Origin: Serripes groenlandicus
Lineage: Eukaryota > Mollusca > Bivalvia > Cardiida > Cardiidae
Assembly (NCBI GenBank): GCA_031761405.1
Contig: JASEVX010000013.1
Coordinates: 40,624,601 to 40,688,600, forward strand
Direction: 5' to 3'
Length of the DNA stretch: 64,000 bases
Position 1 is the stretch's first letter; every line of letters starts with the position of its first letter. Below the pieces are notes generated by a model that saw nothing but the letters and a program-made list of their open reading frames with translations, was not told the DNA's origin and did not search any database. Made by a program: the position numbers and the translations under genes. Below are positions 10,755-22,500 of the stretch, piece by piece.

Positions 10755-11850
10755 CTGGGATACCCATGAAAACAGGTTGTCAACAGTTTCGATAACGCAT
10801 GTAACTCTATTTCTAAAAACCCAAACGTTGCCCTGGACTCTTAAAGCCAAAAAACAATCCCAGTCTTCCTTTCTCTTTAAGCTACCTTCTAATGAAACTT
10901 GGTTAAAATCTAACAAAATCTTAAAAAACAAGAAAATGTGTCCATGGAACACGGATGCCCCGGTTGTTAACTATATTTTAAAACAAAACTTTTATCTAAA
11001 TAAAAAACAGTCATTTGTGTGAAGTTTCATAATGATAGGACATCAGGTTCACTAAAATCTAACTTGACCAAAAACATTAACCTGAGAATGGAATGGACGA
11101 ACAGACAGATGAACGGACGGACGAACAGTTGGTCCAACCTCAAATTGATACAATTTTTTAAACAATGATATGTTGATTGTCATTTGTGTGAAGTTTCATA
11201 ATGATAGGACATCAGGTTCACTAAAATCTAACTTGACCAAAAACTTTAACCTGAGAATGGAATGGACGAACAGACAGACGAACAGACGGACGAACAGTTG
11301 GTCCAACCTCAAATTGATACAATTTTTTAAACAATGATATGTTGATTGTCATTTGTGTGAAGTTTCATAATGATAGTACATCAACTTCACTAAAGTCTAA
11401 CTTGACCAAAAAATTTAACCTGAGCGGGACGGACGAACGGACGGACGAACAGTTGGTCCAACCTCAAATTGATACAATTTTTTAAACAATGATATGTTGA
11501 TTGTCATTTGTGTGAAGTTTCATAATGATAGGACATCAGGTTCACTTAAATCTAACTTGACCAAAAACTTTAACCTGAGAATGGAATGGACGAACAGACA
11601 GACGAACAGACGGACGAACAGTTGGTCCAACCTCAAATTGATACAATTTTTTAAACAATGATATGTTGATTGTCATTTGTGTGAAGTTTCATAATGATAG
11701 TACATCAACTTCACTAAAATCTAACTTGACCAAAAACTTTAACCTGAGCGGGACGGACGAACGGACAAACGGACGGACGGACGGACTAACAGACCGGAAA
11801 ACTATATGCCCCTCATACTTCATATGCCGGGGCATAAAAACAGCTTTTAA
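10755..11850 (+). mobile_element. Element with 155/169-bp core tandem repeats and a terminal hairpin
   Basis: Five core units are marked by GTGTGAAGTTTCATAATGAT at 11017, 11186, 11355, 11510 and 11679; spacings are 169, 169, 155 and 169 bp. Each ends in a GACGGACGAACAG-type stretch. The array ends with a stem-loop, ATGCCCC facing GGGGCAT (11809-11835). This architecture matches hairpin-terminated, non-autonomous bivalve repeats; the left boundary is uncertain. Confidence 0.6.
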
Positions 11851-11967
11851 ATAGCGCATTAACAAAATGTCCATGTCAGCTTGCACACCTAACGAAACCA
11901 CTACCGACACATCCGACTAACGACATCATCATTCTAAAAACCAAGTTTTAATTTTGTTGGAAACTCG

Positions 11968-12188
11968 TTAACCCTTTGCAGCATGCAGATGCTTTCTGAC
12001 GCTTATGAAGCAGAGGACTCATAAAATCATTATGGTAAAAGGTGAAATTACTCATGATGAGCAATTTCTTTAATTGCCACAATGAATTCAATTCTATCCA
12101 ATAATTATAAAAATCACTTACAGAGATTGTTTATGTTTTTGTCTTGATGTTCAAAGTCGCAGATATGTTGTATGTGGGAAAGGGATAA
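11968..12188 (+). mobile_element. Family A MITE, diverged
   Basis: TTAACCCTTTGC left end, GTGGGAAAGGG right end, internal deletions. Confidence 0.65.
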
Positions 12189-12195
12189 CAGATTA

Positions 12196-12450
12196 ATTGT
12201 TTGAGTGGTGTTTTACGCCACTTTCAACAGGATATAAATTATATCACTGTGTTTCTGGGTAAATTACCATCACTATCGGTATTATTTATCCTGACAACGA
12301 TGCATCAGCCATAATGCTGTCCCCTTGACTATTGAGCGCCAAGGACGGAAGCTGTTTCTACCATTTTTAAAGTCGTTGGTATGACTCGATCAGAGATTCA
12401 AACCCTGATAACTTGCTTTGGTAAGATTCTAACCATTACATGGTGGTTAA
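12196..12450 (-). repeat. tRNA-derived SINE, reverse orientation
   Basis: On the minus strand a B box-like GGGTTTGAATC lies near 12395. The 3' core GGCGTAAAACACC-like block is at about 12215, and GTAATGCTGTCCCC-like and GCGCCAAGGACGG segments lie between. Confidence 0.6.
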
Positions 12451-12654
12451 CAATAACAGGATAAATATATTGTCAAAAGTAAAGATGTATACAACCTTTG
12501 GATTTCAAATGATTTGTTTCAGCATAGCTTCAATAATATTAGTGAGTTTTGACAGCATGATCAATGACCAGATAATCTGATACAGTTACTCCTACAAAAT
12601 CCCCCAATAGGATTTTTGTTTATAATTTCTTGTCTTGAAGATGAAATGCTTTTT

Positions 12655-12871
12655 GTTTTATTGGGATTTTATGCCGCTTTCAACATTATTTCAGTTAAAT
12701 CACGGAAACAGTTCACTTATTTATGATCCCTGGGTAAACAAACCAGTACTAGGCTAGAAAATGTGTCTTGCCCAAAAGCTCTCCACCATGACCATCGTGC
12801 CGTGACTGGGGATCGAAACCGACCCGCCCGGTTTCAATTCCCCGACGCTAACCACTCGACTATGGCGGATT
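12655..12871 (-). repeat. tRNA-derived SINE, reverse orientation
   Basis: Minus strand: A box TAGTCGAGTGG near 12862 and B box GGTTTCGATCC near 12815, then a body ending in the shared core at 12660-12710 and a T-rich tail on the + strand. Confidence 0.7.
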
Positions 12872-13256
12872 CCTGAAGATGAAATGCAAAATAGTAATTA
12901 TGTTACTGTATCCTTTCACAACTTATTTGCATTTATACACCATATTTCTAATGACTATGATGATTTTGTAAACCTATTTCCTCATGTGCAATAAAAGGGC
13001 CATGGTGGCCCTGTAAGGCTTACCTGGAACTACAGAATACACAGGTTGGACACAGGGCTATCACAATAGATCACCTTGAGATATTTTGTGCTCATTTGAG
13101 CTAAAATGAAAAATCTTTCATCATAAAAACATGTCAAGAAAAGTTAAAATTAAAATTGGATTTACCAAAATATCACACATAAATTTCAGCAAGAAAATGA
13201 GAAATGTAAAAACAGCTGTAAGTTGATAAAAACTAAGATAAACCCAAGAACTATAT

Positions 13257-13486
13257 TTAACCCTTTCCCTCATATAGACGCTTTCTGACGCCTCTGCAGC
13301 AGATGGCTTTTTGAAAACATAGTGACAAAAGAAGAAATTGCACAAAACGTGCAATTTCTCCTTTTGCCACAATGTTTTCCACTTTTTGTCATAGGTTATC
13401 CATTCAATTATGGAGATTTCCTATGTTTTGACAAAATACGTTCAAAGTCGTCTGCTGCAGAATTGTTGTATGAGGGAAAGGGTTAT
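13257..13486 (+). mobile_element. Family A MITE, representative full copy (piggyBac-like)
   Basis: Type example of family A. Order: TTAA; TIR CCCTTTCCCTCATATAG; a subterminal block with CTCTGCAGCAGA; AACATAGTGACAAAAG; a hairpin with stem GAAATTGCAC/GTGCAATTTC; a less structured right half; CGTCTGCTGCAG; and TIR ATGAGGGAAAGGG followed by TTAT, a one-base change from TTAA. A TTAA target with CC(C/T)TTT termini is the piggyBac signature, and there is no coding frame, so it is best read as a non-autonomous piggyBac-like MITE. Kolobok elements also use TTAA, so superfamily assignment is an inference. Confidence 0.85.
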
Positions 13487-13652
13487 ACAAGTCTAACATA
13501 CATTTAAACATAAAACAGATTATTTACATAAAACAGCAAAAGTGTGTATAATACAATTCAACTTAGCCATTCCTCTAAACTTTAAAGCATCATGAACATA
13601 TAGAGCAAGAATAAGCTGTTTGTAATGAGCAATTTATCCTTTTTTCCAGAGT

Positions 13653-13883
13653 TTAACCCTTTCCCACACCCAAAGGCTTTCTGACACCTCTGTAGCCGAA
13701 GACTTTTGAAAACATTGTCGCAAAACAGTCCATATTGAGCAATTTCTCTTTCTGCCACAAAGTTTCATCTCTATTGAATACCATTAATCACTTATACTTT
13801 TTTTAAAGAGAATTTACCATATTTTCTTAAAGATATTTTCAAACTCATCAGCTGCAGATTTGTTGAAGGTGGGAAAGGGTTAA
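13653..13883 (+). mobile_element. Family A MITE
   Basis: CCCACA subtype with TTAA at both ends; the hairpin is imperfect. Confidence 0.75.
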
Positions 13884-13964
13884 TTTGTCACAAAATGGTA
13901 CATGTATTTTTGTATATTTGCAATCCTCATTTGCAGATTCTTTTATTTTTGAGCAATTTAAACA

Positions 13965-14205
13965 CAAGAGGACCATGATGATTCTGTATTGCTCATCTAA
14001 GATCTATTGTTGTATTTGAGTATGTAGGAAAATATCTTGTTCATGTAGGGCCATCTAAGGAACATTCCTCTGAATGATTTTAAAATTGGTCCATTGGTAT
14101 AGGAAGAAAAGATGTTTGAGGAAAAATGTGAACGAACAGACAGAAAGCCTATAGATGGTGACCGATCCCAATAGCTCACCGGGGGCACACCTAGCTCAGT
14201 AAGTA
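13965..14205 (+). repeat. Short hairpin-capped element
   Basis: Starts AAGAGGACCATGATG and TTGCTCATC, a diverged form of the GGGCCATGATGGCCC / TCGCTCACC end. It ends near ATAGCTCACC with a GAACGAACAGACAG-type stretch. Only one core unit is present. Confidence 0.45.
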
Positions 14206-14390
14206 AAAATGTATATAACTTTAAAGGAGACACTAAGGCAGTAACAAAACACTTAATCAAAGAAACAAACAGCAAGTTCAAAGGAACACTTGGAAAATAC
14301 TCAGAAAATTATGTCCCAAAACTAAATACGAGATAGTGCATGAAAAAAGGTATAATAATCTACACAAGTTGACAGAAGTTTCTAACAAGC

Positions 14391-14620
14391 TTAACCCTTT
14401 CCCTCATTCGACAATTCTGCAACAGACAACTTTGAACATATTTTGTCAAACAATAGGAAATCTCTATAATTAAATGGATAACCTATGACTAAAAGTGGAA
14501 AACATTATGGAAAAACGAGAAGTTGCTTGTTTTGAGCAATTTCTTCTTTTGTCACCATGTTTTCAAAAAGCCTTCTGCTGCATAGGCGTTAGAAAGCGTC
14601 TCTATGAGGGAAAGGGTTAA
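14391..14620 (-). mobile_element. Family A MITE
   Basis: Complete CCCTCAT-type copy with TTAA on both sides. Confidence 0.85.
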
Positions 14621-15874
14621 GTAATATGGGAACGGTGATGAATTTCATCAGACTGAGAATGCACAGGATGATTTGCATCTACAGTTTACAGCAGCTTAAT
14701 TGAACCTTTACAATGGACGGCTTGATATATCTATACATTAAAGTGATCCGAATGGAAATATTTCAGAGGGAGGATAATAAATATGTGTGGTAGAACAATG
14801 GTTCCTGTACAGGAAGATCCCAGAACAAATATAGTGTTACAAAAAGAAGTAACTCAACAATAGAGTTATATTATGTCTTGTTTACTGCACATTAATTGTG
14901 GAGGTCACAACCTATTTGCATACCAAATTATTTGAATTTCATACTTTGGATAAAAAGGTAAAAGATTTAATAGCATTTCATTAAAAAGTAACTAAGCGAG
15001 AGAACAAGCGGCATGCTTACATAACAATTCAAGTTTTTAAAGGATACATTTGTAAATAAATGAGAACAAGTAATTTGTAGAATTGAGATTCCACACAAAA
15101 AAGAGAATTGTAAATAATGCTTTTGTTACTAAAACAAATAATCTAAAATTGCACAATTATGTGGAGTACCTATAGAGCATTTAGAAGGTTTTTCCAAATT
15201 TTGATTCAGTGACCTGGTTTTTCACCCAGTTTCAAACATGAAAAAGATTTAATAGAAATTAATGTTTTGATGAATGTTCATGAATACTAGATGATAAATA
15301 TGTCCTGTAAAGTGTTCACAAGGTAACTTTTATATGTAAACCATGATAAACAGTATGAATACATGTACAAAACAAAACTTCTGTATTCTGTATTCCTAAG
15401 TTAGGGGACACATCTCTTGTGTTCCCAAAGCAATCTTAATAAAATTTGTCATTTGGCAATTTCCTATGATGGTTAACATTTCCATAAAGGTGTTTTATCA
15501 CTCCCTTTAACCATATCTTATATTTAAAACTTTAGACTCAAAGCAAATTACTTACCCATATCCCATCAATATTTGACTCAGAAGAAAACGGCAGAAAAAG
15601 AAAATGTGACTTAGGAAGATAAAAGAAATATGCATGCTGGAGTTTTTCATTGTATTGTTCAATTGATCTTATCTTGAGAAAAAAAGTTATGACCTTATTG
15701 TCAGGGGACCAATATGTAATCCTTTTTTGTCAGGGGACCGAGATGTGATCACTATTTGCCTCCCTTACTTACAGGCAGGTGACACAACAAGAACATCGAT
15801 GAGCAAACACCAAGCTCGTCTGTTTTTTTTCTATAAAGTCAAAGGGGCAATACTGAATAATTATTAAATAATTA
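14621..15874. other. Unassigned sequence downstream of the FAM234-like gene
   Basis: AT-rich and without a recognisable exon. On the minus strand this is 3' flanking sequence of the gene ending at 16274. GTCAGGGGACC occurs twice near 15700 and 15731, a minor direct repeat. Confidence 0.3.
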
Positions 15875-16104
15875 TTAACCCTTTCCCTCATGTAGACGCT
15901 TTCTGATGCCTCTGCAGCAGACGGCTTTTTGAAAACATAGTGACAAAAGAAGAAATTGCACAAAACGTGCAATTTCTCCTTTTGCCGCAATGTTTTCCAC
16001 TTTTTGTCATAGGTTATCCATTCAATTATGGAGATTTTTTATTTTTTGAAAAAATATGTTCTAAGTGGTCTGTTGCAGAATTGCCGTATGAGGGAAAGGG
16101 TTAA
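15875..16104 (+). mobile_element. Family A MITE in the 3' flank of the FAM234-like gene
   Basis: Full CCCTCATG-type copy with TTAA on both sides, 170 bp downstream of the stop codon at 16274. Read on the minus strand it supplies an AATAAA (TTTATT near 16037), the nearest such hexamer I see after the stop. Confidence 0.85.
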
Positions 16105-16273
16105 AGCCAGAGTTATGTACATGCGTATTGTTCCAAGGAACATGTGTACCATGTTTCATTTGAAAACGTTGAACGTTTTTTGAGCAATGATGTAAGGTAA
16201 AAGTTTTGTGACATTGAAGACAACGCAGACGCTGACTTCATAAAAAACATCCATAACAATTCAATAAAAGTAT

Positions 16274-16578
16274 CTAGTAAACATTGTTTCCTGTTTTCCC
16301 CATGAAAGCACTCCATGTTTGCATAGCTGTGGGTTTAAAAATCCCAACAGTTTTATCAACCTTAAATCCATTTTCAGCATCTATGAGATCTGTTTGAGCA
16401 GTCGCAGGGAGTGTCTTTAAGGTACCATCCATAACGCCAGTCTCCAAGTTCACTTTCTGAATGACAATCTGATAGTCCATGGAGTGGTAATTATAGTATT
16501 TGTCTACGAGTGGTGTCATCAGTGCCAATACACTCACATAATCTAATGTACCATCCCCATCCAAATCTCCTATAGCAT
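16274..16578 (-). CDS. FAM234: FAM234-like last coding exon
   Basis: Acceptor TATGTTAACAG; the reading frame ends in TAG at 16276-16274. Encodes DAIGDLDGDGTLDYVSVLAL (last calcium-binding-like repeat), a linker, and the C-terminal QTWSAFMGKTGNNVY, which resembles the short conserved FAM234 terminus. No cleavage signal is visible before the MITE at 15875-16104. Confidence 0.85.
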
Positions 16579-19500
16579 CTGTTAACATACAAGAGGCCTA
16601 GTTTAGGAGGAGTAAACAGATATTTGTTCAGTTACATCTCACTTAACCATTTCCCACATATAAACGCTTTCTGATGCCTCTGCAGCAGATGATTTTTAAA
16701 ATCATTGTGGCAAAGGGAGAAATTGTTCATAATATGAACAATTTCTCAATTTGCCTCACTAATTTCAACACTATGTATACAATAACTATACCATCATTTA
16801 TAGAGGTTTTTCCATATTACCGACTTGATAATATCAATGTCGTCTGCGGCAGATTTATTGTATGTGGGAGAGGGTTAATACAAAACTCCATGGTGTGGGT
16901 ACTCAAAATAGTTTTCTCAGCGCATGATATGATTAATTAGCATAATTATGAAGACAAGACAGAATCTGGAAAAAATGGGAAGTATGATATTGGGACAAAG
17001 TAGAAACCTTGTGAGACAGGACAAATAATTCAAAATATATCAAATTAAATCTCCCTTTCAACAATGTGCAGAAGTGTTTTGATGCATCTACAGCAGATGA
17101 CTTTTGAAGACATTGCGTCAAAAGGCAAAAATTACTCATCATGAGTAGTTTCTCTTTTTGCCACATCGTTATCCCTTTCCCTCATACGACAATTCTGCAG
17201 CAGACGACTTTGAACGTATTTTGTCAAAACATAGAAAATCTCTATAATTGAATGGATAATCTAAGACGAAAAGTGGAAAACATTGTGGCAAAAGGAGAAA
17301 TTGCACCTTTTGTGCAATTTTTTTCTTTTGTCACTGTTTTTAAAAAGCCGTCTGCTGCAGAGGCGTCCGAAAGCGTTTATATGTGGGAAAAGGTTATCAA
17401 TTCTTATCAATATACTTTCATTTATAGTTATTTTTTTCTGCATTTCTCCTAGATATTTACAAAAAAGTAGTCTGCAGCAGATTTGGTTGTGTGCAGGAAA
17501 TAGTTAACCCTTTCCCTCTTACGACAATTCCGCAGCAGACGAATTTTAACATATTTTGTAAAAAAATAGAAAATCTCAATAATTGAATGGATAACCTATG
17601 ACTAAAAGTGGAAAACATTGTGGCAAATGGAGTAATTGCTCATTTTGAGCAATTTCTTCCTTTGTCACTATGTTTTCAAAAAGCTCTGCTGCAGAGGCGT
17701 CAGAAAGCGTCTATATGAGGGAAAGGGTTACATATTTACAAAGTAGTCTGCAGCAGATTTGGTTGTGTGCAGGAAAGTGTTAAGTTGTAAATCAGGGAGT
17801 GATTTACAATTTAATACCAATGATTAACCCTTTCCCTCATACAGACTCTTTCTGACGCCTCTGAAGCAGATGACTATTGAAAACAGTGTGGCCAAAGAAG
17901 AAATTGCTCATGATGAGCAATTTCTCCTTTTGCCACAATGTTTTCCATTTTTAGTCATTGGTTATCCATTCAATTATAGAGATTTTCCATTTTTTGACAA
18001 AATATGTTCAAAATTGTCTGCTGCAGATTTCTTGTATGTGGGAAAGGATTTAACCACCAATTAAAATTTATTATGATCTGCATTAGACAAAAAGACATAT
18101 TGAAGCATTCCCATATTGGCATCACATAGCCAGATCTATCCGTGAAGCTAGTAGGTCTACCAAACTAGATTTACATATTGGAATCACATAGCGAGATCTA
18201 TCCGTGAAGCTAGTAGGTCTACAAATCTAGATTCCCAAATTTGCAATCACATGGCGAGATCTATCTGTGAAGCTAGTAGGTCTACAAATCTAGATTTACA
18301 TATTGGCATCACATGGCGAGATGACTTGCTGTAGATGCGTCAAAATATGTCTATAAGTTGGAAAGGGTTAAATAAAAACCTACCTGTAGTTCTGACATCA
18401 TAAAATGTAACAGTACACAGTTCACCAGCTCCCTCTTCCCCGGAATAATCTTTTTTCCCAAGATGTCTTTTCTTTCTGGGATTCTGACCCTGATTTCCAA
18501 CATCATCCCCATTGGATTCATCCCCATCATTATCTGCCTTGGAAAGTGAACTGTCATTTTGTTGCTGGGCTGGGTTACTTTCGTCATCTCCAGCAAATAA
18601 ACCGGATAAGTGGGTTCTCACGGCCCCTGAAGATGCAATGTCCTTGTAGTTATCAGGATAGAGTTTTTTAAGCATCTCTTCTTTTTCAGTTTCTTCATCT
18701 TTGTCTGTAATGTCTGCAACAACACATAATGATTGTTTATTTATTACTTGATACAGACAATTTCATTGCCACATTGTAGGTTACAGGGAAATCACTAGAA
18801 CATCAACCCTTTCCCACCAAAACCGAATTTACAGCAGACGACTTTGAAAGGATGTTGGCAAAGATATGTGAAATCTCTTTAAATGAATAGGTTATTACAG
18901 AAAAGAGTTGAAAACATTGTGGCAAAAGGAGAAATTGCTTGTTTTGAGCAATTTCTTCTTTTGTCGCCATGTTTTCAAAGGGACGTCTGCTGCAGAGGCA
19001 TCAGAAAGCGTCTAAATGAGCATCTTTTTTTCAGAAATTTTCAATTTGGAGGTGCTTATCACATAACAGATTTAACCTCATCCACATATTGAAGCATTTC
19101 CATACATCTGTGATAGTTGTCTATTGAAAACATTGTGGATAAAAGTAGAAATTGCTAAATTGATATTTACTGAGTTTTAAAAATGTACAATCAGAGGCAC
19201 ATCATAAAATTAATTAGAAAGACTCCAACGCTTCTCAACATGTACAACCGCCTTAAATCTTTCCCATCTGCAGATGCATCTGAAGCAGACGAGTTTTGGA
19301 AAACATTCTGGCAAAAGGTGAAATCCCCCATGATGAGCAATTTCTGTATTTGCTAAAATGTTTTCGGCTCTATTCAATAATCATACTTTCAATTAAGGGG
19401 ATCACCCCTACTTTTGTCTAAATATTTTCAAAGCCATCTGCTGTAGATTTGTTGGAAAAGGTCAAATAATCCTTTCCATTATACAGATGCTTTATGAATT

Positions 19501-22500
19501 GGCCTGACACTTTCGGAGAAGAGGATATTTTAAGTTTTCACTATAGCCATATATGGCAAAATAGCCCCACCCCCAGACGGCCATATTTTTCAACCAATCA
19601 ACATGGCTTGAAGGAATCTGATAGAGGGTCAGCCTAGAAACATTTCTACAAAATTATTTTAATATCAGCCTGACACTTGCGGAGGAGAATTTTTTTTAAG
19701 TTTTCTTTTTAGCCATATAAGTCAAAATAGCCCCAACCTCTGGCGGCCATGGTTTTTTTACCAATCAACATGGCTTGAAGGAATCTGATAGAGGGTCACC
19801 CAAGGAACATTTCTACAAAATTATTTGAAAATCTGCTTAACACTTTCAGAGAAGAAGATTTTTTAAGTTTTCACTATGGTCATATAAGGCAAAATTGCCC
19901 TGCCCTCTGGCGACCATGTTTTTCAACCAATCAACATGGCTTGAAGGAATCAAGAGAAGACGACGTTTTCACTATTGCTATATAAGGCAAAGTAGCCCCG
20001 CCCCCTGGCGGCAATGTTTTTCAACCAATCAACATTTCTTGAAGGAATCTAATAAAGGGTCACCCAAGGAACATTTCTAAAAAATTATTTGAAAATCGGC
20101 CTATCACTTTCGGAAATCAAGGTTTTTTAAGTTTTCACTATTTTTTTTTCTTTGGGTTGCCATGGAAACCAGAACTTTGGATGGATCATAACAATTTGAA
20201 GGAATTTAAGAGAGGACATTGAGAGATGCTTCCTATGATGTTTCAGCCAAATTGGCCAAGTGGTTAGGGAGAAGAAGTTGTTTAAATGTAAAAAACGCAC
20301 GTACGCAAACATGCACGCACAACGGACAATTCGCCATGACATAAGCTTGACTGGCTTTCAGCCAGTGGAGCTAAAAAACATCTGCTGCAGATGCATTGAA
20401 ATAGGCCAGCACAGGGATAAATGGTTAAATAATACAAACCATAATAAGATTTTGTTGCAGGCATGTTGAGTACTCGTATTGGATTATTGGAAATGGACCT
20501 GTCCATCAATAATACTTCTCCTGTAAAGGAGGAAAGGTTGTCGAAACAGGTCAGATGGTGCTGCTCAAACATCTTAAACTTCGCTGAAATGATCAAATCA
20601 GTTAACCCATTACATCACGTGACTTTTCAAAGGTCGTCTGCTTAACAATCATCAGACGAGCAATTTCAACAATCTTATTCAATGGCAGGTGTCAAATGTG
20701 GTCTGTGTGAAGTAATGGGTTAATTATTTTTTGCCTACATAGTAAAATACACCAGATTTGTTGTATATGGGAAAGGGTGAAGTAATGACAGATATATGGG
20801 ACAACAACCTTTTAACCCCACTGTAACTTTACCTCTGTTTATATTTACAGTGCTGGAAGACATTTGTAGGACAGGAGATTATGATACAGACTTGTGATCG
20901 TAGATTTCATCTTTATCTTATTTACAACTTTCTTCTTTGAGTTTATTAGACGTATGATTTGCATTATATAATATATTGTTATGATATACCCTTTCCTTCA
21001 TACGACAATCCTGCAGCAGACGACTTTGAACATATTTTGTCAAAAAATGGAAAATGATGAAAAGGGGAAAACATTGTGGCAAAAGTAGAAATTGCTTGTT
21101 TTGAGCAATTTCTTCTTTTGTCACTATGTTTTCAATAAGCCGTCTGCTGCAGAGGCGTCAGAAAGCGTCTATATGAGGGAAAGGGTTAACAATCATCAGA
21201 CAAGCAATTTCAACAATCTAGGAAACTGAAAGAGTTGAAAATATTGCAATAAAAGGTGAAATTGCTTGTTTTGTTTTCAAAAGTCATATTCAATGGCAGG
21301 TGTCAAATGTTGTCTGTGTGAAGTAATGGGTTATCAGTATATTAATATTATATGTCTGGAACTTAGATGTATTTATCCGTTTCCCACTTGTAGACACATT
21401 TTGACACATATGATACAGACGACTTTGAAAAAAAGGAGAAATTACTCATAATTAGCAATTTCTCCATTTGCTACAATGATATCAACTCTATTCAATAACC
21501 ATACCATCATTTATAGAAATCTTCTATATTTTGTACTTGATGAATTCAAAGTAATCTGCTGCCAATTTAACCCTTTCCTTCATACGACAATCCTGCAGCA
21601 GACGACTTTGAACATATTTTGTCAATAAATGGAAAATCTCTCTCTATAAATGAATGGATAACCTATGACTAAAAGTGGAAAACATTGTGGCAAAAGGAGA
21701 AATTGCTCATTTTGAGAAATTTCTCCTTTTGTTGCCATGTTTTCACAAAGCAATCTGCTGCAGAGGCGTCGGAAAGCGTCTATATGAGGGAAAGGGTTAA
21801 TACATGTATTATCTTTAATATTGAACATTCAGAGTTTGTGTTTGATACAGTTAAAAACTTTGTCAGAACATTTCTTACTTTTCCTCAATGCCTTAAAACA
21901 TTGTTGGCTGCAAATGTATTGTTTTTGTCATCTGTTTCAAGGAATGGATTGAAATAGATTATACAATAGACTAAGATTAATGTATCAATGTATGTATACT
22001 CACATTACATTTCTGTATATATGTATTTCATTCATAAAATTGAATCTATTCCATCTTATCTTTCACTCAAATGAATTTTACATTATGCAAATTGTTTATA
22101 ATGGGCCGAAATAAAATTATTGTATTGTCATTGTCAATTGTATGTGGTTTGATATTTGATGCATATCATAAATTTGATAATAAAAAGTACCTGACATGAT
22201 ATTTGATGGAGCAGTGCTTTAGTAATGCCAACTTCCCTTTCCCACTTGCATTACGACGCATTTGTAGCAGACGACTTTTGAAAATATTTCGATGAAGGGA
22301 GAAATTGCTCATGATGAACAATTTCCCCTTTTGCCACAATATTTTCATCTCTGTTTCATGGAGATATTTCACATTTTTGCCAATATATTTTCAAAGTCAT
22401 CTGCTGCAGAATTGTCATATGTGGGAAAGGGTTAAGGACATATTGACCAGTGTAAAAAAAGAATAACCTGCACATTCACACCATTTAATCTGGATCTGCA

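Noticed and set aside
10777..11022. Overlapping 81-aa frames on both strands
   Set aside because: They lie in the left flank of a tandem-core repeat, in low-information sequence; neither shows a domain or splice sites.
20830..20905. Short minus-strand exon with donor AGAG|GTAAAG
   Set aside because: The open frame ends in phase 2 and the phase-1 solution contains an early stop.
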